From NCBI RefSeq assembly GCF_034190915.1, contig NW_026947507.1, positions 35,048,501 to 35,112,500 of the forward strand: a stretch of 64,000 nucleotides of DNA, read 5' to 3'. The stretch comes from Cavia porcellus. Taxonomy: Eukaryota; Chordata; Mammalia; Rodentia; Caviidae. This document shows, piece by piece, positions 34,736 through 47,555 of this stretch. Position 1 is the stretch's first letter; the number at the start of each line of letters is the position of its first letter. The translations under genes and the position numbers were made by a program. A model generated the notes under the pieces. The model worked only from the letters and a program-made list of their open reading frames with translations. It was not told the DNA's origin and did not search any database.

Positions 34736-37700
34736 AGTAGCACCTACAACTCAGAAACTCAACAGGGAGACACAGTGACAAATCCACATGTGCCCACGGG
34801 ACAATCCCTCTTGCAGGCCTCCCCACCCCGGCTTACTCAGGAGTCCCCCTGTGAGCACGTGCACCACCCAGGGGACCCACATGCTGAGGCTGCCTTTCTT
34901 CCCACTGCCCCCCACAAAGGGCTTTGAGATCTTGAGTGGAACTGCCAGAGCGTGACTCTCTCCCTTCTGCTCTTCCAGTCCAGGAGCACTAAGAGGCCGT
35001 GTCCTGCAGCCCCAGCCTGCCTGGCTCACATGCGCCTGGGCCTAGACAGAAGAGTCACAGGGCCCAAGGACCTGTTGCAGGCCCAGGAAACCTGGGACTA
35101 GGAATGCAGAGCCCAGGGTCTTCTGGAGAGACGACTGTCACAGCTGGCCACCCCAGAGAGTTCAGGAGGATACAGAGCAGCGGAGTCCACCACCAGGGCC
35201 TCTCCTGGCAGGAGCAGGAGTGGCTGTAAAGGTTATGTCCTGGGTTCTCAGGGCAACAGCACAAGAAGAGACTTAGAGACCCAGCCCAGTTCTCCTTTCC
35301 AGCTGCTGTCTACACTCCACCGTGAGTCTGAGCCTCACACTGAGAGGTCAAGTGGGAAGCTTAGTCCTTCCAGCACCAACCCAGAGCTCACGCCTCCCTC
35401 TAGCAGCATTTCTCACACATGCACAGCACTGGCGAACACACAGGGCCACATAACCTCATGCAAGCTTCCAGAACTACAAGACACAGAATGGAAACTAAAT
35501 GCAAAGCCCTCAGCTTTTCTACCTTGCTGGGAGCCAAGAACTCTATTAAAAATGCCCTAAGCCCACGTGCTCAGACCCTAAGCTCCCTCCTCCCCTCCCC
35601 CAAATCCCAGAAATCATCGTTCTTAAAGCACTGAATTTAAAATGGGTATTATTTAACTTTGCCCTTTTGCTGTCAGTAAAGGTGCAAACCTAAAGATTAT
35701 ACATTTCCTCTGTGATTATACATTTTCACAGTGAGAGGGGGATAGACCCAGGGAAAGGACCTCAGAATTCTGACCCATGCATATCCCCTTGTGTCCCCTT
35801 CTGGCCCTGGCATTCAGTTTACACTTCCTTCCTCTGCATTGTGAAGCGTTGGGGTGCAGCATTTCTACCTGAGCCCCATAGTGCCCCATAGGACAGGCAT
35901 GACTGTCACCATCATCAATGCACTTGACATCACGACTCCAGCATGACAGCCTCGCCCTCAGTCACCCTTCCCTGTGGGTACCAAAGTTCCCTCCAAGGAA
36001 ACCAATACCATCCTCATCCAAATCTCTGAACCTACATTCTATGACAAAAAGACAGGGTGAAATTATGCTAGGGCAGTCCGTCTGGGGGGTGGGATGAGGA
36101 TGTGGTCATTCTGCAGAGAAACAGGCATCTTCCATGCGCCACCATCCCAGTCTCTCTCAATGGCAAAGTTTAATTGCAAAAAATCTTCAGACGCTCTCTT
36201 GTCCCTCTTCCAAAGTCACCTTGAAATATATTTTTTAATCTAAAAGGGCTCCACGGTAACAGCACATTTGTAGGTCACTCATGTGGCAGCCAGCCAAGTC
36301 GCCCAAAGAGCGTATGATGTTTGTACGCTTAAACAGACTTTTTACTCCTAAGAAAACCCTTCTCTCTCCATGAAAGCCCTGTGGCTCCTAGTGCCTGCAT
36401 AGTGCTAACACACTTGGTTATTTGATTTGCTGTACCTTGGGAAACCAGTAAAGGTGACAAGGTGACAGAAGGAAGCTCACAGAGACAGGCAGGACCTTCA
36501 GCAAGAATCAGTCAATATAACACAGAAGACGAAAATACCAGAAAAGCAAGCAACTCAAAAGTCCTACTACCTGGGACTAATTAGTGTAAGGTTCTGTGGA
36601 GTCCACAGCACCTAAAGCACCTTACCAGTCATCAGGGGGGAACCGTGTCACCAGGAAAAGGTTAAAGCTCCTGTGACAATCCCCGCTTAGGAGACAAAGA
36701 GCACCCAAGAACTCCTTGAGTACTCATGGCACCCCTGCATCCTGCCAGGGCTGGTCAGATGTGGGGTGAATGAGTAAGCCGTCCCATAGTGGTGCTATCC
36801 CAAACCCCAACCCATGTGGGCAGATGTGATGGAGAAGGCAGCAGACTGTCACCTTCCAAAGGGTGCAGTGGGAGGAAGGAAGACGGAACAAAAGCAGTGA
36901 GAAGTGTTGGCCTTTCCTCCCAGACCTGTGCCCCTTCCAGGCAGTAGGGAGATCTCGAGGCTGGGAAGCCTGGGTGTCCCTGACAGTAAGAGGGAGTATC
37001 ATTTGCAAAAGCCTCAGGGGAGTAGGGAAAGATCCAGAGACACGCAGAGCAGGCTGAGGGGCAGCCAGCAGGGCAAGGCAGAAGGACTGAGGTCCTGGTG
37101 ATCTGGCCCTTTTGCACTAGGACTCATATGAGGGAGCTGGGAGCTACAGCACAGGGGTGCCCTACGGCCTTGAGGAAAGCACCTGTGGGAGTGGCAAGGA
37201 GTCTGTGGACTTCAGAGCTACGGGGACATGCGGGCACCCAGGACAGAGTACCCAGCAGGTGCTGAAGGGCCTGCCTAAGGGGTTGCCTGGAGAGTTGACA
37301 GGAGGAGACAAGCTACAGTTGAGCTGGCCTCAGTGCATGAGGGTCCTACAGGTCACACACTGGCCCTCAAGCAAACGGGACTGTGTTCCTGCTAGCCAGC
37401 TGGGGAGTTAGAAAAATCAGAAAATGCACATTGACCCTAGACCATTATGGGGCAAAATCCACATGCTCAATACCAGAGCATCTTAAAATAGCTCTGGCCA
37501 GGGATGGGACATTGCACATGAAACAGAGATGGCAACTTCCTGAAAAACATGGAGATGCCACCATGAAGATCTTCTCTTCAAGCGCTAAGCACTGTGCGTT
37601 GAGTCAGGGGGCTTCAAGACAAGGGGACCCAGAGCTCCACAGAAGAGGAGCAGCAGAGGTCAATGACTCATTCAGGAAGATGAGGAAGATGGGAAGCCAA

Positions 37701-39164
37701 GGCTGGGATCTCAGAGCCCAGATTCTTCTGGAATCAGAGTCAGGAGGGCCCTGGGGCGAGACAGCTTTCAAAAGTTCATTCCGAGGACTTACCTGATGAC
37801 CACTCCTGCCCAACAGTTTGATTGCAAAATCCATTTCCAAACAACCTGCTATTCGTAAGAAAGTGTGAGTATAGGGTATCAGAGCCTCCTGGCGCCCTGT
37901 ACCCCAGGTGCCAGCTTCCTTAGCCTGGGGTCACTCTTGGTGTGCAAGAGCCAAGCCTGCAGGCCCTGATGTTCCTCTGCACCTCGCCCCTGGCCTGTCC
38001 AAAGCCCCAGTCCAGGCAGAAGAGGACTCTCCTCACTACCATCTGCAGGTCACCATTCCCTACATCTAACCATAGTATCCGGGCAGCATGTAGGGGTGCA
38101 CCCACAGTGCCACCACTGAGGCCTCTGCCCTGCACCCTAAGCTTGAGGATCTGCCCACTCGATTCTCCTAAGAGAGAGGGGACAAGGGGAAAAAGAGACT
38201 TGCCACACCTCAATTTTAACCACCTGGCAGATTATCCCCTGCCCCGCAGGGTCCAAAGCTAAGCTGGGACCATTGGAAACTCTGCTCTAGTTAAAATACA
38301 TCTATCTGCAGCATTCAGAAAATAGCTATCTACAGTATTGCTTTCAGCTATAATGGAAAACTGATGGCTTTTATCTCCCCAACTTTATGACTATTGATGG
38401 GATAGAGGCTGAGGTTTGATGACCATTTAATAGCCGACCCTACACAGTTAGAGGAGCATCAGAAAGCAATGAAAGCGCCAAGATGATTGTCTGGCAGAGA
38501 ATTCTCCGCTGAGGTCCAGGAAGCAAAACAACCGCCCTCCCCAGGCTCCGACAGAAGACAAAAATCAAAGTCATCATCATTTCTGTTTATCCTCCCCACC
38601 CCACCCGCCTGCTGCCTGTTCTGCTCCTGACCTCTCAGAGGTTGATCCAAGAGAGAGGGTGGGGATGCAGGAGCAAAGTGGGCCTGAGCCCTCATGGAGA
38701 AAGGGCACTGGGAGCTGGAGATCTCACCTGATGGGCTCCTGGATGCCTCCACCCTGCCTGCCCAGTATTCAGTGCCCCGGGCTACAGGACTCCCGCAGCA
38801 GTGGGAATCAAAACAGTCTGCCAGGCTGACTGACAGAACCAGAAGGAAAAGGGAAGGACGCAGATGGGATTTCCCCTCTGCCAGGCCCGGGCTGGCCCAA
38901 AGTCCTACTGGCCTTAGAGCTTCTGTGCGTAGCTGGCAGCCTGAAGCCATCAGCAAGGCTCTGTGTACCCACTCGCCAAGCCCCTCTCGCCCTTCTGTCG
39001 GTCCTTCTGCCCTGCTCTTCCAGGGGAATCCACCCCAATACCCAACACTGCGTCTGCCTCCCCTGCTGGAACACGATCACACAGCCGGGTCTGCAGGCCA
39101 GCAAGGGCATGGGGCGGGGGCATTCTCAGACCGCAGCAGCCCACACCTAACTGAAAAATGCAGT

Positions 39165-39460
39165 ATCTGCAGTTCTCTGAAACCCAAAACTTCTTCAGTG
39201 TCTCTCTGAAACTGTACACAGAAAATTCCACCCATGAAACTTTGCTTTATGCATAAAATTATTAAACCTATTGTATAAAGCTGTCTTCAAGCTTTGTGTC
39301 TAAGATGAAGCATAAATGAATTTCACATTTAGACTTAGGTCCCATCCCCCATGTATCTCATTCTATATATTCAAATATTCCAAAGTCCAAAGCAATCCAA
39401 AATGTGAAACACTTCTGGTCCCAAGTGATTCAGGTAAGGGGTACCCACCCCTTCTTACCA
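39165..39460 (-). repeat. Ancient mammalian repeat, probably DNA transposon
   Basis: Segments such as TTAAACCTATTGTATAAAGC, AATGAATTTCACATTTAGAC, TTAGGTCCCATCCCCCATGT, CATTCTATATATTCAAATAT and AACACTTCTGGTCCCAAGTG match a widespread mammalian repeat that ends in AGGGATACTCAACC-like sequence. A related copy in the other orientation lies at 46640-46960. The family name is not assigned. Confidence 0.5.
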
Positions 39461-39699
39461 TCACAGTTGATCCCATTTTCTATAACAACCCCATGATTTA
39501 ATTCTGGTGTTGAATTAAATCTCCCAAGTAAACTAAAATCCTGTCCATTGTTAACTAAGGAAACTGAGGCTCAAAAGTGCTCTGTCTCCCAAGTCTGGGG
39601 CCCAAGCCTGGCCAAGAGGAAATCCCTCCTGACTCCATCCCGCTTCCCTGCTGTGCCCTGCTGTCTCCAAGATCCAGGAGCTTCCCAGGCAGCAAGACA

Positions 39700-39830
39700 A
39701 GACCTTTCACTGAGCTCCTGCCACTTCTTAGCTGTGCAACTCTGGGAAAATAACTTGACCTCGCTGATTAGGCTCCTTCATCTGCAAAATGAAATACTGC
39801 GAGGATGGTCTTTCGGAACTCTACACCTCT
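39700..39830 (+). repeat. MIR SINE
   Basis: TGCCACTTCTTAGCTGTGCA, then AATAACTTGACCTCGCTGAT and TTCATCTGCAAAATGAAATA form a clear MIR core. Confidence 0.7.
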
Positions 39831-40692
39831 GTTTTCAGTTGTGACCACAGACCCTTGGGGTTTCTTTAGGCTTGTTTTCGGGTTCAATGATGTCCTCTTC
39901 AGCATCACAGCTTCCACCTTTCCACGCAGCTCTATCCAGACCATAGATAAAACAGAGATACACCAAAGATGACAGATCCCAGGTCCTCCCATCTACCCAG
40001 CCCCTCTTTTTATAGCCCATCAAAGGAACTCTCTGTCCACAAAGGCAGGGGGGGGTCACAGCAAGGCTCGGAGACCACCTTTCCCGGCATCCTGCAGGCG
40101 CGGGTCTTCTCTCAGAGGCCCCCACTGGCCCAAACCCTCTAGTGCCCCAGCCCAAATGAAAGCACCAAGAGCTCCTATAAAAGGCACAGCAGTAGCTAAG
40201 GCCTCCTCATCCTCCCCAGGCAGTGGGGAAGGGTCATGAACCAGCCCTGCTCTTCCCAGCCGCCCACCTGCTGGGCAGTAACAGCCCCACCCTCCACCAA
40301 AAGAGCTGCCCCCTCCTCCCCTAGCAGGGGAGGTGTGCCTGTAATTACTCTGCCCTGCAGCCTTCAAGGCTCAGAGCTCACTGTTGGCACTTGGGAGCTA
40401 CTACTTGTTGATTTCAGAGATTTCAAACTGTCCCTGAAGGAACTGGGGGCAAGGGGCAGATCAGCAAGTAGCGGGCAATGATCCTTGCCTGGCTTACTGA
40501 AAACACTCCCAGAAAGGAAGACATCCTTAGAAGGAATGAATGGAGGATCTGGGATGCCCCAGTCACAAAGGCCCAGCCCTGGCCAGCATGCCCTGGTCCT
40601 CCCCATGTGACCACAGCACCCACTGCCGACACCAGCAGTCACATGATGATATTTGTTGCTGTTGTTTTTGTTTTATTTTTGTTTTGTTTTGG

Positions 40693-40865
40693 CACCCTCC
40701 TGTAACCCTGACATTCTGGGAGGCTGAGGCAGGAGAACTGCCAGTTCAAGTCCAGCCTTACTTAGCAAGACTATTTCCATTTTTTTAAAAAAAGAACTGG
40801 AAAAATGTGGCTCAGCCTGGAGGTCCTGGGTTCAACTGCCCACTCACTCCCCAAAAAGAATCTTG
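40693..40865 (+). mobile_element. B1-dID composite SINE
   Basis: The left half is B1-like (CACCCTCCTGTAACCCTGAC, TTCTGGGAGGCTGAGGCAGG). An A-rich linker follows, and the right half is the degenerate ID monomer (AATGTGGCTCAGCCTGGAGG, TGGGTTCAACTGCCCACTCA). This two-part structure defines B1-dID. Confidence 0.75.
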
Positions 40866-41674
40866 TGTTTGAATGAGGCAAACATCAATTCATAAACTCT
40901 TCCATTGCCCATCACCTCTCCTCCAGTTGAGACAGTAGGTAAGAGACCTCTACATGTTTCTAAAATCCACATCCCCACTGAGCACCGCCTTCCTAGTGTG
41001 ACTGGGAAACACCACACCCAGCAGCCAATAGCCCAAACCACAGATGGAAGCCATGAAAAAACTCCCACCTGGTGCAAAGATGAGCACCAAATCCTTGCTC
41101 CCTGTCCCCCCCCCCCTCGGAGAAGTCCCATGTAGGTCTCCTAGGGCCGCACTGCCTGCGTGCCCCCTTCTCCACGGAAAGCTCAGGAGGTGGCTGTCCC
41201 CCACTACCTGTAAGGCAGGGATCCAGACATGTGTTCCTCAGATGATAAGAGCAAAGGCACAAGTGTAGAAAGACAAAGCCGTGTGAAGCAGCCACAGGGA
41301 CACAGCCCACACAGGAAAACCAAACTGTGGTGACAAACAGCACACCGGTATATACTGAGGCAGAACTGCTGACCATGCATTACAGAACACAACAGCTAGA
41401 AAACAGCGTGTACTGCATGGCATCGTGTTGTTAAAATACGTGTGTGCACATGTTTTTCAAAAGCCTGCAAGCATCTGTGTTCTCCAGAGTGGTTGCCAGA
41501 GCTGAAGGGTGCTCAGGTGGGGGACCATTTCTACTTTCTTGGCTGTGTTTTCTATCTTATCTGAATTCACTCTTACAGTGAGCACATAGCACTTATAACC
41601 AGTAAAACTAGTAAAGGACTTTTATTTTGAGAATTGGGGTAGCAAAGGAGGAACAAAGGAAACAGGAGAAGGGA

Positions 41675-41856
41675 AGTCAGGTGTAGGGGCACAAGCATGA
41701 AATCCCTGCACTCTGGGAAGCTGAGGCAGAAGGACTGACTGTCCAAGGGTGGCCTGGGCAACTTAACAAATTAGTGAGACTTTGTCCTGAAGTATAAATG
41801 GGATTAAGGATGGAACTCAGCACAAAGGCCCCGGATTCAATCCCCAGAATCACAGA
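41675..41856 (+). mobile_element. B1-dID composite SINE
   Basis: The B1 half (CAGGTGTAGGGGCACAAGCA, CACTCTGGGAAGCTGAGGCA) is joined to a dID half (GGATTAAGGATGGAACTCAG, ATTCAATCCCCAGAATCACA). A purine-rich tail (41857-41955) follows. Confidence 0.8.
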
Positions 41857-41955
41857 AGAGCCAGGAGAAAAAGGAAGAGGAAGAGGAGAAAGAAGAGGAG
41901 GAGGAGGAAAGGTGACGTGGAGGAAGAAAGGGAAGGGAGATAGAGGAGCAGAGGG
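41857..41955. repeat. Purine-rich GGA/GAA tract
   Basis: About 100 bases of almost pure A and G in GGA, GAA and GAG units, apparently grown from the tail of the neighbouring B1-dID element. Open frames across it encode only low-complexity Glu/Arg/Lys or Ser/Leu/Phe peptides. Confidence 0.85.
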
Positions 41956-42409
41956 AAGAAGCCTCCCCAGCAAACAGTCTCCTCAAGCCACCTGTCTCCA
42001 GGGGCAGGGCAGGGTGGCCAGGCCTCACGCGCCTCAAGTGCTTGGAAGGGACCTGATCAGGCCACCTCTGGTGCAGGTGAGGAGCCTCTGCCTGTCTCTG
42101 CACCTGAGGACACAGCTCCACCCCCTAACAGGGCCACTCATTCTAACTTCCAATGAGATCAGATTAGCCATTAGCAGAGACTGCACGCCCCTCCTCAGTG
42201 TCCTAGTGGACCAGCTCCAGGACCGCCTCAGATTCCAAAACCCAGGGATGTGTGAGCCCTTAAAATGGTATCCTTTTTCAGACAGCCCACGCACATCTTC
42301 CAGTGTATTACAAATCATCTCTGGGCTCCCATAACACCTGACACCGTGCGGGCCATGGAAACAGTTACCAAAGTGTGTATTATATGACTGTGGTTATTTT
42401 TACTGTGAT

Positions 42410-42495
42410 TTTTTTTTTCCCAAACATTTTCAATCTGCAGTGGATAGGATGCATGAACGTACAGCCTGCAGATACAGAAAGCCAATGTATTAATG
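42410..42495 (+). repeat. Tigger-like DNA transposon end
   Basis: TTTTCAATCTGCAGTGGATA and CAGCCTGCAGATACAGAAAG resemble the terminal segment of Tc1/mariner Tigger-type elements. Diverged and short. Confidence 0.45.
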
Positions 42496-43489
42496 AGGAT
42501 TAAGGCAAACTCCTAATCCAGGACCGGTTCCACCTGGCTACTTCATCATCTCATTAAGCAGTAAGTGGAGAGAACTCTGAGTCTGATGGAGCTGGGAGTG
42601 GGGTGATGGGGGAGCTTGAGGAGGGGTATTGGGGAGACCCTGAGCTTAAGGTTTCCCAGGGTGTCTCAAAGCTCTGCTCACATCCCCTACCCTCGGCCCT
42701 CTTCCCCCAGCTGGCCTCTCCACTCTGAGGAGGACAGTCCCTCCTGCAGGTCCTGCTCGGTCCTGCTTCCCCTCTGTTCCCTTCACCCCCACAGGGCACC
42801 CTCCTTCCTGCTGTTGCCGGACCCCACCCACACCACCCTCCCTTGGCTCTCCCAGCCACAGACTCCCCTTTCCAGTGCCTGCAGCAAGCAGTTTAATCCT
42901 CCTGACACGTCATTAAACAGGACCTCCTCTTAGTAGCTGGCATCCACAGAGGCAGCCCCACCTCCCCAGATGAGCTTAGAGCTCTTTGAAGGTGCTTGTG
43001 TTTTAGCATCCATGTGCTGGGGCACTGCTCCCCACTTTGCATGCCTTATTTCCCTTAATCCCATCATCCCACCCCAAGCCCCTGCCTCGCTCCTGAACTC
43101 CCTGATAACAAACGCTTTTTGTATTTGACATTTCCGCTTGCATGTCTCCAAGGTTCTCAAACAGGTGTGAAACCCAGATAGATCTCTACCCCTCCATACC
43201 TAGATCTCCTCTCTTCCTCCTCCTCCCTCCTTCCTCCTCTCAGGTGACAGCAATGCTTGCTGGCCACGAGACCAGGGACCTTGACATCATCCTGGATACC
43301 CTTTTCACTGTCCACCTTCAAAATGCACCCGGGCACTGACAGTGAAGGCCACTGCCTCATCCTCTTTACTTCCTTCTGCCTTGGCCTCATCTTGGACCTT
43401 CACAACGCAGCTCCTCAAGGCCACTCCCCATCTGCAGCCCCTCTCTCCTTCACAACACACAGCGGCGAAGGTGATTGTTGGGCACTATT

Positions 43490-43670
43490 AGCTGGATCAC
43501 GTTACCCTTTTGCTTAAAATACTTCATGGTTCCCTATGGGCTTCCAGAGAAAATCAAATCAAATTTCTTGGCAAAATGCACAAGGGCTTTGTGAGCTGAT
43601 CCCCCCTTTCCCTTCCTGGTTACTCTCTCTTACACGTACATTCTTTCTGCAAGGAATAGAAGGTCCTCTG
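43490..43670 (+). repeat. L2 LINE fragment
   Basis: TGCTTAAAATACTTCATGGT, TTCCCTATGGGCTTCCAGAG and CACAAGGGCTTTGTGAGCTG correspond in order to the L2 3' region where these phrases recur. Confidence 0.55.
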
Positions 43671-44214
43671 GTACAGGTCTAGTCCCCCTCCAAACTCAGC
43701 CGATATCGTCCCTCTGATGGCCCCCAAAGCGGAGAGAGCTGCTCCTCCACCTCGCACCCAAAACCCACTAGGATGCCTGCAGGCAAATCTGTGGTTTGTC
43801 TCAGCACCCAAGTCGCCCTTCTGAATGGGTGGAAAAGCTTCAGTGAGGGCATTTCTGTCCATACTTAAGATAGGGTAAACAGAGACTCCTCAATCAAGAT
43901 TTTTAACATGCTTAGTTCTTGTAACTAAGAATCTGAAGCCAGGGCTGTCTTCCCCTACTCACTGTGCTACCCTGCTAAGCTCGCCTTGAGCACATCACAG
44001 TGCCCAGAGTTCCTAATAATGGAGTCGAGCAGGCATCGCTCACCCAGGAAGACTCCTAGGCCAGACATGGTGAAAGCACCTGTCCCAAAATTTCTCCAGA
44101 TACTAAACATCTGTGCAAGACCCAAAGTCCTCTAGGCAGGTGGGTACCATCAGTGGCCTGAGATGCCCACCCACCGCAGAGAGCCTCTCAGGGCTACCCA
44201 CCTGAGGCCTCTGT

Positions 44215-44595
44215 CATGGTGTAAGTCTATAATGACTCCCAAAGTCTCATGTGTGCAGAGGTAGGGATTCCAGAAGGCGCCTGGGTCACAGGGGCATGAT
44301 ACACACCAGTGGACTCCTCCATCAATTAGTCTGCAGCTGAATGGGCGGTTAGGAAGCAAGGCCTGGTTGCAAGGGTCAGTAGTAGTGTGTCTCTCACTCT
44401 GGCCCTTGCTTGCTCTCTGCTTCCTGGCTTCCATGAGTTGAGCATTCTTCCTCCTTCAGGTCCTTAAACCATGAGGGTCCTGCCTTGGAGCCAGCTGGCC
44501 ATGGGCTAAACCCTCCTGAAACCCTAGCCAAAATACATCTCCTTTAAATTATGCCTGTCAGGTATTTTGTGCCAGCAATGGACAAGCTAATTAAC
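44215..44595 (+). mobile_element. ERVL-MaLR-like LTR
   Basis: The right part has the MaLR layout: GCTCTCTGCTTCCTGGCTTC, GGAGCCAGCTGGCCATGGGC, CTGAAACCCTAGCCAAAATA, then CAGGTATTTTGTGCCAGCAA and GCTAATTAACACAG at the end. It resembles the LTRs at 10517 and 20487. No retroviral coding region is attached. Confidence 0.6.
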
Positions 44596-45054
44596 ACAGC
44601 CTCCAAATCATGCAAGAGAGCCACTGGAAGGATCTGGAAGAGGGCAGCTGGCTCAAGGACACCTTGGCTCGAGGGCTGCCTCTCTTCAGGGGATGCTAAT
44701 CTGGAAGACAAAGTGTTTCTGAGGCTGGCTTAGGGGAGATACCATCTCACCCCTGAAACACCACAGAGAAAAAGCTACACAGGAAGCCCCAAAACGCCCC
44801 CCAAACACCTTCAGCAACACTCTAAGAGCCTCCTGGCTGAAGACTGGAGCCGACAGGAAGGCTCCTCAGGGCAGCAGAGTCACCTCCTGGGAGACTGGCC
44901 CTCAATACTGAGCATAAACACACACGGGACCCAGAGGAAAATCTCCTCCCACAACCAAAGGACTCTTGGAGCTGGAGCTGCAGCTGGTTGTGGCTTCTTG
45001 GAATCCGAGTGGGGACATATGAGGATCGGAGTTGTAGCACAAATGTTCAGTGTA

Positions 45055-45260
45055 ACAATGCAGTTATGTCCCAAAAATGCTCCGAAAGTAAAAGTACAAG
45101 TGAAAACACATTTAATACACCTAACCTGTCAAACATCATAGCTTAGGCTAGCCGGCCTTAAATGTACTCAGAACACATATTCTCCTAGAGGCAGGCAAAA
45201 ATCTCCGAAAAGAAAGCCTGTTTAGAGTAACTAATCTGATATTACAGAGCATCTGTCATT
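45055..45260 (-). repeat. Ancient DNA-transposon-like repeat
   Basis: CATTTAATACACCTAACCTG, CATCATAGCTTAGGCTAGCC and TTAAATGTACTCAGAACACA match a widespread mammalian element of the kind ending in GTAAGTCG-like terminal repeats. The orientation and family are not certain. Confidence 0.45.
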
Positions 45261-45639
45261 CACCCTCGTACTTCCAGGCTGATATCACCAGAGGACTGGA
45301 CCTCGCATCACTGGCCCAGGCTAAAATCCAAAGAACTGTTTCTACTGACTGTGTGCTGTAAAATTAAATGGCTGCTGTCCCCAGGCTAAGGGGTCTGAGA
45401 GCCACAGACCGAGTGTGACCAGCACTGTGGTTCTGGAACCTGCAGAGGCCCATAGTGGAGAACTTCGGGGTAACCTCAAGGTCGGGCCCAGCCTCTCTCC
45501 TGCTCAGCTCTGCTTCACCCCATGCAGCACTGGGCTCTCCGTGGCCATCCCTCCACTAGGGACAAATGTTTCCTCTTTCCTTTGACATCTTTCTCACAAA
45601 GTCTTGCCTCCACCCAGTGACCACCCTTTTTTAGCACTG

Positions 45640-46560
45640 ACCAGGCTTCTGGAATCACCACCTCATCAAAACTGCTATAGAAGAGTCGCCACGGCCCTCC
45701 TAGTTCCCAAAGCCGATGGTTGCCACATGACCTTGTCCACTGGACCTCTCGACAGAGTCTGGCACAGCCATCCATGGACACTTCCAGGTCATACTGGACT
45801 TCCTAAGAGGACCCTCTCCTCTACCGTAACTGTGGTAATGACCCCCAGAATGTACCACTGCAGTCAAATGCCTGATATGAATGCTCCAAAGGCACCTCAA
45901 AATTCACACGCTCCAAATAAATCCCGGATCTATCTCCCCACCCCAAATGTTCTCCATCTCAGAAAATGGCACTGTCACACACTGAGCTGCTCCAGGCAGA
46001 GGCCTGTGAGTCATCCATAAGTTCCTCTATCACCCTCGCTTCCACATTCCAGGTTTATCACTTCCATCTCCAAAACTCTCTCCAATTTACCCACTTATCT
46101 GTCCACAAAGCCACCGCCCAGGAGCCACCATCATCACCATCTACAAAAATAGCCCTTCTCTGGTCTTTTGCGGCCACCCTTGTCTCCTCCTCTTCCTCCA
46201 CACACAGAATGAATCTTTTCACAGCACAGTTTTAACAATGTCACTAACAACTGCTGAAGTTCCTTTCCAGCTGTACTGAGCCCATGCAGACTCACAGCAG
46301 GACCCACAGAGCCCCACGCAATCCGGTCCCTGCCTGCCTCACAATCACGTCCTGAGCTTCCGTCCCCAAACCCCTGCATCGAGCCACACACCTCCTCTCA
46401 ACAACACCAAGTCCCTCCCTCCTGCAACTTCTGCCCATACCACACCCTCCACACGCAATCCTTTCTCCATCTGTCTCGCTGGCTCCTCGTTCTCCAAGTC
46501 TCAATTTAAATGTCGTTTCCTCAGATAAACTTTCCCTGGTCCTTGTCTAAGCAGGCTCCC
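45640..46560 (+). repeat. L2 LINE, diverged long fragment
   Basis: A series of L2-like segments: CTGCTATAGAAGAGTCGCCA, ACCTCTCGACAGAGTCTGGC, GTGAGTCATCCATAAGTTCC, GCCACCATCATCACCATCTA and TCAATTTAAATGTCGTTTCC. They appear in L2 order toward the 3' end, with decay between. Open frames here are broken. Confidence 0.6.
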
Positions 46561-46639
46561 CCACTCCCACTACACTTTATATCCTGCTCAGCCATCTTGG
46601 TTAAACCTGAGTATCCCTTCTGCAAAATGCTTAGAGCCA

Positions 46640-46960
46640 GAAGGGTGGCAGATTTTGGATTTTTTTATTCAGTTTTTAGAATATTTGTGTATTTGCAAGT
46701 AGAGTAGGGGAACAATATCCAACTCTATAGGCATAATTCACTTATCTTTCATACATACCTTACAAACACAGCTTGAATGTAATTTTATAACATGTATTTT
46801 TCCTGGGTGCCTACGTTTTGACTGCTTCCCATCACATGAGGTCACATGTGGGATTGTCCACTCATCACACCATGTTGGTGTTGAAAATGTGTGTGACTTG
46901 AGAACATTTGACATTTCAGATTTCCGGCTTAAAAGCACTCAACCTGTATGCACTAATCTG
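46640..46960 (+). repeat. Ancient mammalian repeat, probably DNA transposon
   Basis: It begins AGGGTGGCAGATTTTGGATT and ends TTTCAGATTTCCGGCTTAAA followed by AGCACTCAACCTGTATGCAC. These ends match the same family as 39165-39460, here in the opposite orientation. Confidence 0.5.
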
Positions 46961-47034
46961 CTTCTTTGTCTGTTGTCTACCTCCCGAATCACAGTGCATG
47001 ATTCAAGAAAGCAGCTTCCACGTCTACTCCAGGA

Positions 47035-47092
47035 GTTAGCATGGTGCCCGGCAGAGTGGGCACACAATAAATATTTGTCAAATAAACAAAGC
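47035..47092 (+). repeat. L2-like 3' terminus
   Basis: GAGTTAGCATGGTGCCCGGC, then GGGCACACAATAAATATTTG and TCAAATAAAC form the recognisable end of an L2 (or MIR) element. Confidence 0.55.
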
Positions 47093-47249
47093 AACTCAAT
47101 AGTAAAATAAGAATATGAAGAAGCAGAAACCTAATCAGGAACAAAACAGTAAGTATCAAGTGAAGGATACAGACAAGCTTTACTAGCCATCTATGCAAGG
47201 AGCAGCCAAGGAAGGGATCAGGGAGATAGAAACCAGACTATTCCCCAGG

Positions 47250-47555
47250 TGATGGTATCTAGAGGTGGAACCTTTGGGAGGTGATTAGGGTTACACTAGA
47301 TAATGAGGGTGGGGCTCTTATGGTGGGATTAGTACCCTTCCATGAAGACACTCCATTCTCCATCTCTTTCTCTCCCCCTCCCTCCCTCTCTGCCTCTCTC
47401 TCTCTTCAACAAAAAGTACATAACCAAGAAAAAGATCCTCACAAAAACCACAACCACAATGGACCCTGATATCAGGCTCCCCAAACTGGAAGAAGCAGAA
47501 TTCTATAATAACCATCCCTCTATGACATCCCATTATATTAGCTTGACCTAAAGTA
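47250..47555 (+). mobile_element. MST/MLT1-type LTR fragment (ERVL-MaLR)
   Basis: GTGATGGTATCTAGAGGTGG, CTTTGGGAGGTGATTAGGG, GAGGGTGGGGCTCTTATGG and GGGATTAGTACCCTTCCATG are the hallmark 5' half of MST/MLT1 LTRs. A CT-rich tract follows (about 47350-47410). Confidence 0.75.
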
